A program made the translations under genes and the position numbers. 64,000 bases of DNA from Alphaproteobacteria bacterium (GTDB lineage: Bacteria > Pseudomonadota > Alphaproteobacteria > Paracaedibacterales > VGCI01), in the NCBI GenBank assembly GCA_016869075.1, contig VGEY01000005.1, forward strand, positions 1 through 64,000, read 5' to 3'. Shown here in pieces: positions 1 through 8,203 of this stretch. The notes under the pieces are model-generated. The model did not search any database. It had not been told where the DNA came from and saw only the letters and a program-made list of their open reading frames with translations. Each line of letters begins with the position of its first letter. Positions within the stretch are counted from its first letter, which is position 1.

Positions 1-3000
1 CGTTGAGGCCATTTGGGCGCTCATGGTCCCACTTCCCAAGAGAGTATTACCCAGAGCAGTGCCCCACCCTTGCGTTGCAAGGGAGATGGCAAAGGCTGCA
101 ACAACAAGGGCTTCGTCGGGGACGACTTGCGTGCGTGTTGCCCAACTGGTTTGCCATTGCTTGAGTTGATACGTGGTCTCTACAAACTTGCCGATGATTT
201 GTGTGCGGTTGGAATCCCATTGGACAGACTCAAGAATGAGCTCTCCGTCGTCTATCTTGCGGATGATTTGATTAATGGCGAACCTGCATGGTTGCATCAC
301 CTCATACCATCCCTGGCACCCTACATCCGTGCTGGAGAGGGGTGTCTTTCCAATCGTTTGTGTAAAATAAGTTGATACCCCTATGGCAGGCTTAAAGTGG
401 GCTCCTGTTGCAGAGTTGTCATATAGAATCTGTGCGACAAAGTCCGCACCGGTAAAAGTGCTCTTTTTGGCATTAACATGAATATTGCGTGCTTCAAAGG
501 TGGTTGGAATGAATGTGGCAGTATGGGTACTACTTGAACTTCTTGAAGAACTAAATGCTCCACGCGTATGAATTGTAGTTGCAACGGTGGTCCCTCCTAT
601 CCCTGCTTTTGCAGTAATTTCTCCTCCCTCTAATAGAATGTCTTTTTCAGGGGCGCTGAAATGTGAACCTATGATAGAGATAGATTTTTCTCTCATAGTC
701 TCAAGACGCACATTGCCATGCAGTGATTTTACCCCTGCCGGCAAAGGTGTTGAGCTTTCCACATGAGTATGCGTTACTGTATCCCCTCCAAAGAGTCCAC
801 CATCCTTAACAGTTTGATAGGTTTCTGATCGATAAAGAGCTACATCTTCTATGGCAATATCACCCTCGGAACGCACCAGTAAATCTTGATCTCCTTCTAC
901 AACAGCTCCCTTTATTCCAACATGCTCGCCCCCTTGAACGCGAGCGCGCCCCTTCTTAGCTTTAACTGTGGCTTGCGTATCAACAACATCTCGAGTGACA
1001 TGACCTAGAATAATCCGTCGAGGGGTTGTTAGGAGTAGATTCCTTTTAGCTGCTACAAGAGAAACATCTTCTTCTGCCTCAAGTTCATAATTCTCCGTTG
1101 TGAGATCTCCATCCTGTGAGGCGTCAATCGTCTTTGCAGAAATCCCTCTTGTGGTTGTGATCGCTTGGGCCGGAATAAAAAGCATCATGTGTTCTTCAAT
1201 TGATTCTCCTACTTGCTGTAAGCTGTTTAGGAGAAGCATGGTCGAAGCCTGATGAAGATGATCTTGAGTTAGAAGAGATATCTTGGTTTGATGTGAAAAT
1301 CTTTTGGTATGCTCTTCCAGTTCTCTACTCCCTTCAAAATCTATCCGTCCTGTAAGATCAGCCACAGCTGAATTAAGGAACAATTCAAATAATCCTGATG
1401 AGAGGTTTCTAAGAGGATTCCTGATGGTCGCAGGGTTTAAAGAAATTCGATAGAGATGTTGATTCTTATCATCAAGGAACATCGCATAATTGTCTTTAAT
1501 AGAGACGCGAGGTGCACCGAGGCGAATAGGGGGGACTATTTCCCCGTGTGTGTTTTTCTTGAGAGCTCCACTGGCTGAAGTTTTCTCTAATATGCTTTGC
1601 GTCAGGTTAAACAAAACGTCGCCTTTGGAAGTTGCGTGCCCCACAAACGATGTTCCGTCAAACTTTCCATTTCCAGATCCATGAATCCAGGCACCTCTAG
1701 CGCCGATTCTCCCTTTGATTAAAAAACCGCCCGTGTTGATATGAATATCTTTCTTTGCGATAAGAGAGCAGGTTTCAGTTGAGAACAGTGGGGTCGAGAG
1801 GAGCCAGCGTATAACACACCCAGCTACCCAATAATATTGATAGGTCCATGTCTTTTCATACAAATTCTGAGCTTCTTCGACATAGCCGGGAATCTTTTGA
1901 CTAAGATCAACGATTTTTTCATCCAGCTTTATGCCATTGATCAATATATCTTCACCACTGCGCATTTTACTGGCAACGTTAGTTGTCTTTTGTGTATGAA
2001 TTTCGATATTGCCACGCGCTTCGATGGTTGCAGGATCTGACCCTGGAACCTCAGGGATAATAATGTATAACGCGTCCTGCGGTGGAGAATTTGAAATTTT
2101 CGGCGCTCGTGTATGCTCATATTCTGGACTTCGTATAATAACCTTATCCAAAGATGTAAAAGAGCTCGCTTGATTGCGGATCAATTGGTCAGATTTAAGA
2201 AGTTGTTCACCACCACTCAAAAGATCACCATAATCGACGAGAATTTTCCCAGGCGTCTCAAGAATGAGGGGCCCTCCTGAAACAACTGAAGCGCCATTTT
2301 TTTGTTTCCATTTATAGGGGCCTGTTTCAGGGGATTCTCCGTAAGTAAACGGTGATCCTTTTGTAATTTCTAAAGGAGCTCCAATCAAAATATTATCTCT
2401 GGTAGCTTTAAGATGGACGGGTCCTACCTCTCCATTAAAGGTGCCAAATCGACTGTCAATTTCACGCGCTGTCACAGACAAAGGGCCTCTGGTTGCTGAG
2501 ATGGTCCCCATTTTATCATTGCTCTCTCCGCAAGTGAGCGGACCTTCCACACACAGAGTGAGAGCGGGTACAATAAATTTCCTTGTCGTCCCGAAATACC
2601 ATGCATATAAGACAAGATGTCCAATGTTCGAAAATTCAAAATTACGTGAAGTGTTTACAGATTGAACATAAAAAGTCACTTTCCCCGGAGTAGCTATGTT
2701 AGCAAGATCATCAAGTCTTCGTGCTTTACGATGGCGTTCAGAAAAAACAATATCTCCTTCTGTATGGAGATGTACGGGAAGGTCTTGGAGATCCCAGAAG
2801 AGCGTCTTTTTAATTTCAACTGGCTTAAGGAATGCATTTTTTTGAGTGGTATTATATACATTCCTATCTGGATAGACGAGTACAATACGATTAGGAGCTC
2901 TGCTCGATTGACTGTCTGTAATGGTCCAATCATGATTTAAAAACTTCATAATATGATCATTAAGTAAATAACTTAGTATCGTATAACGACCACCGCCAAA

Positions 3001-4641
3001 CATGAGAATTCCATGATTTGTTAATTCTCCAAAAGTAAGCTCTCCACTTTTAAGATGGAGTGTTCCGTAATTACTTATGTTTAGGACTCCTTGTGCCCTT
3101 GAAGATCGAGGCATGTACATTTGATCGATTGTCCAAACACCATAATTATACTGCAGACCAAGCCCGTAAGTGTCCCACCTCCCTTTTTGCCAAATGAGTG
3201 TTCCTTCACTCTCATTGGAAAATTTTGTTCTTCCTAAGTCAACATCTCCGGTGTGATCCCAAACTCCTGTGTTTCTAAATTCACCATATGACTGCGTATA
3301 GTGTCCTGGCGCTTTGGGCAATCCCGTAACCATCTTCCCTTCATTGTGAAGATGCGCGTAGTCTACTTTTGTGGTTTTAAGAACTGTTAAACTACCTTTG
3401 GGTAAATTGTGGAATGTTCCTTTCTCAAGATGAAAAGAAGAGGTGGTGAGTTTTCCATCATTCTCAAAATTTCCCTCAGGCATCCAGAAGTGATCTATAA
3501 TTATACTTGCTGTATTTTTTCCGTTAAGAATTTTAAGTTGCTTCTTAACAGTGAGATCCCCAGCATTGAATAAATTTGAAACTAACAACTGATCTAAAAT
3601 TGTGATCGTGGCAAGATTTTTATTGATAACTTCTCGATCGATTGTGCCCCTATGAAGACGGAGTATACCTTTATTAATTAAGGGAGAATGAGCAGCATCA
3701 ACTCGAAGATCACCCAGAGAGACTTCAGCATCGCTGCCATTTATAAAAGTTTGGTTGTCTTTTGTGATGTGAAGGGACATCCCTTCCATTCTAGCTTTAG
3801 AAGAGGAATTTATGAGCTGACGAAGACCGAGCGTGGCAGGGCGTTCTTTTGTACCCTCCCAGTGTACCTGTCCATGGTTAATAAGTGTGCCTAATCCTGT
3901 AGCTTGATGGACACGCAAGCCTCCCTTGTTCAGAACTTTTTGTGATGCATAGGGGAGATGAAGAAGCCTTGTTGAAACAAAACCAAAATGGGCGGTTGGT
4001 ACATCTAAGGTCAGAGATGCAACATTAAGAGAAGGCAGTAACAAATCTTTTGATGTTTTTAATACTAAATCATAAGGAGAGAGAAAGGAAGCAGTGTCTT
4101 CCAACAGGACAAAACCAGATGAGGCGATTTTTAATATTGCAGAACCAAGAGAGAAGATGAAACCACCCCTCTCTTTCACAAAGAGGGCTTCTTTAAAGAG
4201 AGACTTTAAAATATCATCGTCGTGTTTTCTTTCTTTTGACTCACTTGAAGAAATTTTTCCATGAGTGACTTTAAGAGTGTGAAGTTTCTCAAAAGAGTCT
4301 TCTGTTCCTTTCGCACGACGAGAGAGTTTTAGTTTTAATTGTTTTTCAGGTGTCTCATTCGTCTTTATATGGAGATGATATTGAAACTCCAATGCTTGAG
4401 CTTTAAGACGTTCTTTATTTATAAGAGAACTAGGTTCAGGACCATATGTTGGTAGTGACGATTTAGGAACAAAAGAAGAACTGTGCCCCCTTCCCATCAA
4501 CCTCTCTTGGGCCAACGGATCGCCAGGAAGCAGGGTTTCCACTCCTCCCTCACAAGCCCACGCGATGGGCGCTATAAGGTGTGTCATATAAGCGGCCAGG
4601 ACGACACGGGCCACTGGTTTAATCAGTTTATTCGATAACAT
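1..4641 (-). CDS. Filamentous-haemagglutinin-like giant exoprotein (3' end beyond window)
   Basis: Reading the minus strand from the ATG at 4641 gives 1,547 consecutive sense codons with no stop before the window edge, so the gene is truncated only by the window. An AGGAG lies 7-8 bases before the ATG. Residues 1-29 form a signal peptide with a basic start, a hydrophobic core and AWA before C30. Residues about 350-560 are Asn/Gly-rich strand-turn repeats (for example NYGTLHLKSGELTFGE near 522), typical of a right-handed beta-helix. Residues about 1180-1430 resemble the haemagglutinin repeats of FhaB/CdiA proteins, with the characteristic GGLFGG at 1281-1286 followed by Ser/Thr-rich strands. 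Residues 1506-1527 (VVPDEALVVAAFAISLATQG and on) resemble the conserved pre-C-terminal region of FHA proteins (DUF637-like). Likely a surface or secreted adhesin, or a contact-dependent toxin carrier. I did not recognise a clear N-terminal TPS domain, and no TpsB partner is visible. Confidence 0.8.
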   Translation of the reverse strand, partial: MLSNKLIKPVARVVLAAYMTHLIAPIAWACEGGVETLLPGDPLAQERLMGRGHSSSFVPKSSLPTYGPEPSSLINKERLKAQALEFQYHLHIKTNETPEKQLKLKLSRRAKGTEDSFEKLHTLKVTHGKISSSESKERKHDDDILKSLFKEALFVKERGGFIFSLGSAILKIASSGFVLLEDTASFLSPYDLVLKTSKDLLLPSLNVASLTLDVPTAHFGFVSTRLLHLPYASQKVLNKGGLRVHQATGLGTLINHGQVHWEGTKERPATLGLRQLINSSSKARMEGMSLHITKDNQTFINGSDAEVSLGDLRVDAAHSPLINKGILRLHRGTIDREVINKNLATITILDQLLVSNLFNAGDLTVKKQLKILNGKNTASIIIDHFWMPEGNFENDGKLTTSSFHLEKGTFHNLPKGSLTVLKTTKVDYAHLHNEGKMVTGLPKAPGHYTQSYGEFRNTGVWDHTGDVDLGRTKFSNESEGTLIWQKGRWDTYGLGLQYNYGVWTIDQMYMPRSSRAQGVLNISNYGTLHLKSGELTFGELTNHGILMFGGGRYTILSYLLNDHIMKFLNHDWTITDSQSSRAPNRIVLVYPDRNVYNTTQKNAFLKPVEIKKTLFWDLQDLPVHLHTEGDIVFSERHRKARRLDDLANIATPGKVTFYVQSVNTSRNFEFSNIGHLVLYAWYFGTTRKFIVPALTLCVEGPLTCGESNDKMGTISATRGPLSVTAREIDSRFGTFNGEVGPVHLKATRDNILIGAPLEITKGSPFTYGESPETGPYKWKQKNGASVVSGGPLILETPGKILVDYGDLLSGGEQLLKSDQLIRNQASSFTSLDKVIIRSPEYEHTRAPKISNSPPQDALYIIIPEVPGSDPATIEARGNIEIHTQKTTNVASKMRSGEDILINGIKLDEKIVDLSQKIPGYVEEAQNLYEKTWTYQYYWVAGCVIRWLLSTPLFSTETCSLIAKKDIHINTGGFLIKGRIGARGAWIHGSGNGKFDGTSFVGHATSKGDVLFNLTQSILEKTSASGALKKNTHGEIVPPIRLGAPRVSIKDNYAMFLDDKNQHLYRISLNPATIRNPLRNLSSGLFELFLNSAVADLTGRIDFEGSRELEEHTKRFSHQTKISLLTQDHLHQASTMLLLNSLQQVGESIEEHMMLFIPAQAITTTRGISAKTIDASQDGDLTTENYELEAEEDVSLVAAKRNLLLTTPRRIILGHVTRDVVDTQATVKAKKGRARVQGGEHVGIKGAVVEGDQDLLVRSEGDIAIEDVALYRSETYQTVKDGGLFGGDTVTHTHVESSTPLPAGVKSLHGNVRLETMREKSISIIGSHFSAPEKDILLEGGEITAKAGIGGTTVATTIHTRGAFSSSRSSSSTHTATFIPTTFEARNIHVNAKKSTFTGADFVAQILYDNSATGAHFKPAIGVSTYFTQTIGKTPLSSTDVGCQGWYEVMQPCRFAINQIIRKIDDGELILESVQWDSNRTQIIGKFVETTYQLKQWQTSWATRTQVVPDEALVVAAFAISLATQGWGTALGNTLLGSGTMSAQMAST

Positions 4642-5102
4642 AGGTCTTCTCCTCTTTTAACACCGGCCTATAGAGGGACTGTCGAGCAAAGTCCTAGTCT
4701 TGCCCGTTTGGAGCCGTTGTATCGGTTACTGTTATTGTTAAAAAATTTAGTCGCTTCTAAAGCTTGTGTGTTGCATTTAATGCATATGATGTATGTTGAA
4801 TTGCATAGTATGCCCCTTATTCGAAAAAGTCAATTTATTGCCCAAACAATTTTTCTAAAATGCGAGAGATTGGAAGTGAAAGTGGCTGAAATAGTGAATA
4901 GTAGGCGACAGTTGAAAGGGAAAAATAAGTGTTAATGAGTTTTTGATTTTATTTAAAAATATGTTTTAATATAAAAATATTTTTCCACCCAATATTCTTT
5001 CGCCCATCTTTGCAAAGGTGGGATTATCGCTTCGCGTTGCTTTCGCTTCGCTCAAGCTCGAACCCAAATTATTGGTTTTGTGGGTTCTCATCCCCATTCA
5101 AT
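4642..5102. other. Long intergenic region, no convincing gene
   Basis: About 460 bases between the divergently placed exoprotein gene and the tRNA-Ser gene. It should carry the exoprotein promoter, but I found no good -35/-10 pair. The strand read rightwards contains only a 75-codon TTG-started frame (4708-4935) without a ribosome-binding site or recognisable product. The middle (4930-4990) is very AT-rich. A 20-base near-palindrome sits at 5003-5022. Confidence 0.6.
5003..5022. repeat. 20-bp near-perfect palindrome
   Basis: CCCATCTTTGCAAAGGTGGG: two 10-base arms with one mismatch and no spacer. The mismatch becomes a G-U wobble in RNA. It lies in the AT-rich spacer about 120 bases from the tRNA-Ser 3' end. 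It could be a protein-binding site; nothing further can be said. Confidence 0.5.
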
Positions 5103-5142
5103 CATCATATGTATGCCCCCACACGGGGGCATACATATGATG
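5103..5142. repeat. Perfect 18-bp inverted repeat abutting tRNA-Ser
   Basis: Left arm 5103-5120 and right arm 5125-5142 are exact reverse complements (18 of 18) around the 4-base loop ACAC. The right arm includes the last two bases of the tRNA-Ser CCA end (minus strand). As RNA from the tRNA promoter this is a very strong hairpin directly after the tRNA, so it is probably a processing or termination element. No U-tract follows, so it is not a canonical intrinsic terminator. Confidence 0.8.
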
Positions 5143-5230
5143 GCGGAGGAGGTGGGATTCGAACCCACGGTACGTTTGCACGCACAACGGTTTTCGAGAC
5201 CGCCCCATTCGACCGCTCTGGCACTCCTCC
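5141..5230 (-). tRNA. tRNA-Ser(CGA)
   Basis: The reverse complement folds as a 90-nt type II tRNA. The acceptor is GGAGGAG paired with CTCCTCC, followed by discriminator G and an encoded CCA. The anticodon loop CTCGAAA gives anticodon CGA. There is a long variable arm as expected for tRNA-Ser, and a T-arm GTGGG-TTCGAAT-CCCAC. Confidence 0.95.
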
Positions 5231-5322
5231 TCTTGATGTGAGCTAACCTAACACACAATCTTGAACGGCGTGTACAGTTTTTGTTGAAAGCTTTGAGGGA
5301 AATGATTACAGTTGCCCATGGA

Positions 5323-5408
5323 GCCTGCTTGGTGGAATCGGTAGACACAACAGACTTAAAATCTGTCGTCCACAAGACGTGCCGGTTCGAGTCCGGCAGC
5401 AGGCACCA
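5323..5408 (+). tRNA. tRNA-Leu(UAA)
   Basis: An 86-nt type II tRNA. The acceptor GCCTGCT pairs with AGCAGGC, followed by A and an encoded CCA. The anticodon loop CTTAAAA, closed by ACAGA/TCTGT, gives anticodon UAA. There is a variable arm and a T-arm GCCGG-TTCGAGT-CCGGC. It is divergent from the tRNA-Ser gene, with 92 bases between them that must hold both promoters. Confidence 0.95.
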
Positions 5409-5440
5409 CTCAACCTTCCTTTAATCTTAAGGAATATATC

Positions 5441-5788
5441 GTGTCCCAAAACAGTTTTGATTTTGATCTCAAACCTGACCCGCACACCCAAGAGACTCAA
5501 AAATGGGTCGAGCGGCATAACCAACAGGTTCTTGCTGCAGAAAAGACCCCCGCCATTCCTCCAGGATCTTTACTTGCAGCGCTCGATGGAAAAGAGGCAA
5601 AGGCAAATGCTGTTTATCTTCTCCGGGGATTACAAGGCATGTGCTTGAGAAAATCAGGCCAGCCCCATGCCTCTTTTCGGGCAAAATTTCTGCACGCCCT
5701 TCAAGGAGAAATGAGCCTTAAAACAACCACCCAAGATTTGGCTCTCATCGTCCGCCACACCCTTCTCAAAATCCGCCCAGAAAAATGA
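5441..5788 (+). CDS. Small protein of unknown function
   Basis: 115 residues from a GTG start, 32 bases after tRNA-Leu, with AAGGA 7-8 bases upstream. The protein is soluble-looking with no signal peptide or membrane segment. The N-terminal third is polar (Asp, Gln, Lys, Pro). The remainder is predicted helical and basic, and ends in a Lys/Arg-rich helix. I do not recognise a family. It may be transcribed by read-through from the tRNA promoter. Clear ribosome-binding site and lack of a competing frame make it a probable gene. Confidence 0.6.
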   Translation: MSQNSFDFDLKPDPHTQETQKWVERHNQQVLAAEKTPAIPPGSLLAALDGKEAKANAVYLLRGLQGMCLRKSGQPHASFRAKFLHALQGEMSLKTTTQDLALIVRHTLLKIRPEK

Positions 5789-5948
5789 TTTTTTAAAGTG
5801 TGTTCGCAAAGACACATACCCCCGGTCATTTACTATTTGTAAATATTTGAGGTTGATCAAGCAGCCATTTTTAGGCTTTTATAGAAGACAGTATATCAAT
5901 TTTTAGGATGATTTTGCTTAAATCCGTTAAATTATGGAGGAATAACAA

Positions 5949-7265
5949 ATGGTTAAGATTTTGTTAAAAACATCAACGTTGGCTGGGTTGGCTTTGTATG
6001 CTTTAACCAGTGTCCCTTCTTATGGTGAAACACTGACGACTGGCGCTACTGCACCTTCATTAAAGATTGACGGATATACAGCTGTTAACTCTTATTTTGT
6101 CAACCAACAACGTCGTGAAAATGGAAAAGGCGGCCCACAACCTCATTTAGGTGTTGATGCTTCTAACTTGTTCTTCACGATTCTTGGAACCTCTGCCACT
6201 GGTATGGAATATATGTTCCGTGTCACTTTAGAAACAATTCCAGGTTCAGACTCCATTATTGACCAAAACTATGTTCAACTTAAAGGAAAGTTCGGATCGT
6301 TCCAAGCTGGTGACGTTGCAGGTCCAGGCAACACCATGATATGGGATGCAGGAAGAATTATCGGTGGAACAGGTGGATTTGACGGTGGATTTAACAACGT
6401 TTACAACATGTCTGCAGGTGTGATCAGAGGAAACGACAACATCGGTGATACTGGAAATACCACGAAAATTACCTATTACAGCCCTGAAGTTGCTGGATGG
6501 CAAGTTGGTGTAGCGTATACACCCTCAACGGCACATCGTGGTGATAATAAGGTAGACAATCGCACAGCTTTAGGTTCTAGCCTTGGAAAAATCCCCGGAA
6601 ACCGTGGTTTATATGATACAAGCGCAACTTACCAACCATTTGATTTGCGTAACGTTGCTTTAGGACTTACTTACCAAAAAGAAATTGGCAAGTGGAACAT
6701 TACATTAAGCGGCGTCGGCATGACCGCTAAATCCTATTTTTATGATAGAAATTTCACAAGCGGCGGCCGTGTTCCAATGCAAAATACAAAGTCCTATCAG
6801 TTGGGTTTTGTCATGGGATATAATGACTTCCGATTTGGTGCAGGCTACTTAGACAACGGAAAATCACACCTTCCACGGACACCAAATTTTATGATCAACC
6901 CAATTGGTGGTACAAATGCAGTTAACTTAGGCTCCATGAACAATGGAAACGCAGGACACGCTTGGAACGTAGGTGCCGGATACACCATGGGTGCTTATCA
7001 GTTTGCTGCCTCTTATCAGAGGACAAATAGAAATACTGGTAACTTGTTGAAAGCAAACAGCGATTTCTATACAGCAACGGTAGATGTAACCCCTCTCCAA
7101 GGGTTTAAGGTATATACCGAAGTTGACTACATTCGCAGCCGTACAAACGCTGTTGCTGTCCAACGTGAAAATGGATTGCTCCTAAATTCATCTAAACCAT
7201 GGAATGTTGGCATTGGCAACAATGCAGGCTTAATTGCTATCGCGGGAACAAAGCTCTCCTTTTAA
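5949..7265 (+). CDS. Gram-negative porin (outer-membrane beta-barrel)
   Basis: 438 residues with a strong GGAGG 8 bases before the ATG. Residues 1-26 are a signal peptide ending SYG. The mature part is rich in Gly, Asn, Thr and aromatic residues in alternating strands. It includes typical porin stretches such as GKFGSFQAGDVAGPG near residue 110 and KITYYSPEVAGWQVGVAYTP near 175, and it ends with TKLSF, the C-terminal Phe recognised by the BAM complex. It resembles 16-stranded general porins of proteobacteria (Porin_4 type). It forms trimeric channels for small solutes. It is monocistronic with a strong terminator, consistent with high expression. Confidence 0.9.
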   Translation: MVKILLKTSTLAGLALYALTSVPSYGETLTTGATAPSLKIDGYTAVNSYFVNQQRRENGKGGPQPHLGVDASNLFFTILGTSATGMEYMFRVTLETIPGSDSIIDQNYVQLKGKFGSFQAGDVAGPGNTMIWDAGRIIGGTGGFDGGFNNVYNMSAGVIRGNDNIGDTGNTTKITYYSPEVAGWQVGVAYTPSTAHRGDNKVDNRTALGSSLGKIPGNRGLYDTSATYQPFDLRNVALGLTYQKEIGKWNITLSGVGMTAKSYFYDRNFTSGGRVPMQNTKSYQLGFVMGYNDFRFGAGYLDNGKSHLPRTPNFMINPIGGTNAVNLGSMNNGNAGHAWNVGAGYTMGAYQFAASYQRTNRNTGNLLKANSDFYTATVDVTPLQGFKVYTEVDYIRSRTNAVAVQRENGLLLNSSKPWNVGIGNNAGLIAIAGTKLSF

Positions 7266-7308
7266 TGGACCCCCTTAAAGGGGAATTAAAATCGAGTTCG
7301 GGTAATAC

Positions 7309-7342
7309 AAGAGGTGGGATTAAATTCCCACCTCTTTTTTTT
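7309..7342 (+). terminator. Intrinsic terminator of the porin gene
   Basis: An 11-bp perfect stem (AAGAGGTGGGA with TCCCACCTCTT), a 6-base loop, and a run of T continuing to 7342. It lies 44 bases after the porin stop. Confidence 0.92.
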
Positions 7343-7467
7343 CCCCTGCTCTGTGTAGAGCTTTTTTTGCCGTTGGAGGCGTATATGCCTTTCAATTTCC
7401 TGCTAAAATCATTAAGTTTGAAGCAAATATCCGATAGATGAATTTTACACAAAGAACAATATGAGGC

Positions 7468-7495
7468 TTGCAATTCTCTGAAGAACGGGTATGAT
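7468..7495 (+). promoter_or_regulatory. Sigma-70-type promoter for tRNA-Gly
   Basis: TTGCAA (7468-7473) and TATGAT (7490-7495) with 16-base spacing, about 17 bases before the tRNA 5' end. Confidence 0.6.
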
Positions 7496-7512
7496 CCTAT
7501 TGGATCAGTTGA

Positions 7513-7587
7513 GCGGGCGTAGCTCAGGGGTAGAGCACAACCTTGCCAAGGTTGGGGTCGAGGGTTCGAATCCCTTCGCCCGCTCCA
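7513..7587 (+). tRNA. tRNA-Gly(GCC)
   Basis: A 75-nt tRNA. The acceptor GCGGGCG pairs with CGCCCGC, followed by T and CCA. The anticodon loop TTGCCAA gives anticodon GCC. The T-arm is AGGG-TTCGAAT-CCCT. The 3' end is 53 bases before the next gene, which may be co-transcribed. Confidence 0.95.
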
Positions 7588-7640
7588 ATAATCTTACTCA
7601 TCACAAACCATTTAAGGGCTTATCCCTCCTGAGAGAGGCT

Positions 7641-8138
7641 ATGCATCGTTTAGAACGCACCTTTTTCCTTCGCCCAACCGTGCAAGTTGCTCAAGAACTC
7701 CTTGGGAAACGGCTCTATTTTCAAGGTTCTTCAGGTATTATCACAGAAACGGAAGCTTATCATCAAAATAACGACCCCGCCTGCCATGCTTATCGCGGAA
7801 AAACGCCCAGAAACGCCCCAATGTTTGGACCTGCAGGATATTCCTATGTATATTTCATCTATGGAATGTACCATTGCTTAAATATTGTCACCGAACCTGA
7901 AGGCACAGCAGCCGCTGTCTTGATAAGGGGGCTTGTCCTGGATATGATTAACCTCAATGGACCAGGAAAGCTTTGTCGTCATTTGAAGATATCAAAAGAC
8001 CACAACAACCTTGATTTAACCACCAGCACCCATTTTTACGTGTGTGATGAAGGGTATCAGCCAGATTTTAGCGCGACTCCCCGTATTGGCATCCGCCAGG
8101 GTACAGATAAATTGTGGCGTTTCGTTACAAAATCTTAA
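7641..8138 (+). CDS. 3-methyladenine DNA glycosylase (AAG/Mpg family)
   Basis: 165 residues from the ATG at 7641. An upstream in-frame extension would run through the tRNA-Gly gene and is rejected. GAGAGAGG precedes the start. Family landmarks are LGK.L near residue 21, ETEAYHQNNDPACHAYRGKT near 35-55 (the Glu activates water), the NAPMFGPAGYSYVYFIYGM strand and RIGIRQGTDKLWRF at the C-terminus. It excises alkylated purines such as 3-methyladenine in base-excision repair. At 165 residues it is a little shorter than the usual 180-210, having lost a loop before the C-terminal motif, but no key motif is missing. Confidence 0.92.
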   Translation: MHRLERTFFLRPTVQVAQELLGKRLYFQGSSGIITETEAYHQNNDPACHAYRGKTPRNAPMFGPAGYSYVYFIYGMYHCLNIVTEPEGTAAAVLIRGLVLDMINLNGPGKLCRHLKISKDHNNLDLTTSTHFYVCDEGYQPDFSATPRIGIRQGTDKLWRFVTKS

Positions 8139-8203
8139 CTCTCTTCCCGTAAAATATTCATAGAGATGGCCTTTTAGGATGGATATGGTTGGTAAGGTTC
8201 TTC

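Noticed and set aside
13-375. 120-codon frame on the plus strand
   Set aside because: Lies opposite the exoprotein frame, which continues through it without stops and has convincing domain features.
4708-4935. 75-codon frame between the exoprotein and tRNA-Ser genes
   Set aside because: TTG start, no ribosome-binding site, low-complexity Leu/Lys content and no recognisable product; likely chance.
7491-7640. Upstream extension of the DNA glycosylase
   Set aside because: It would translate through the tRNA-Gly gene; homology and ribosome site support the ATG at 7641.
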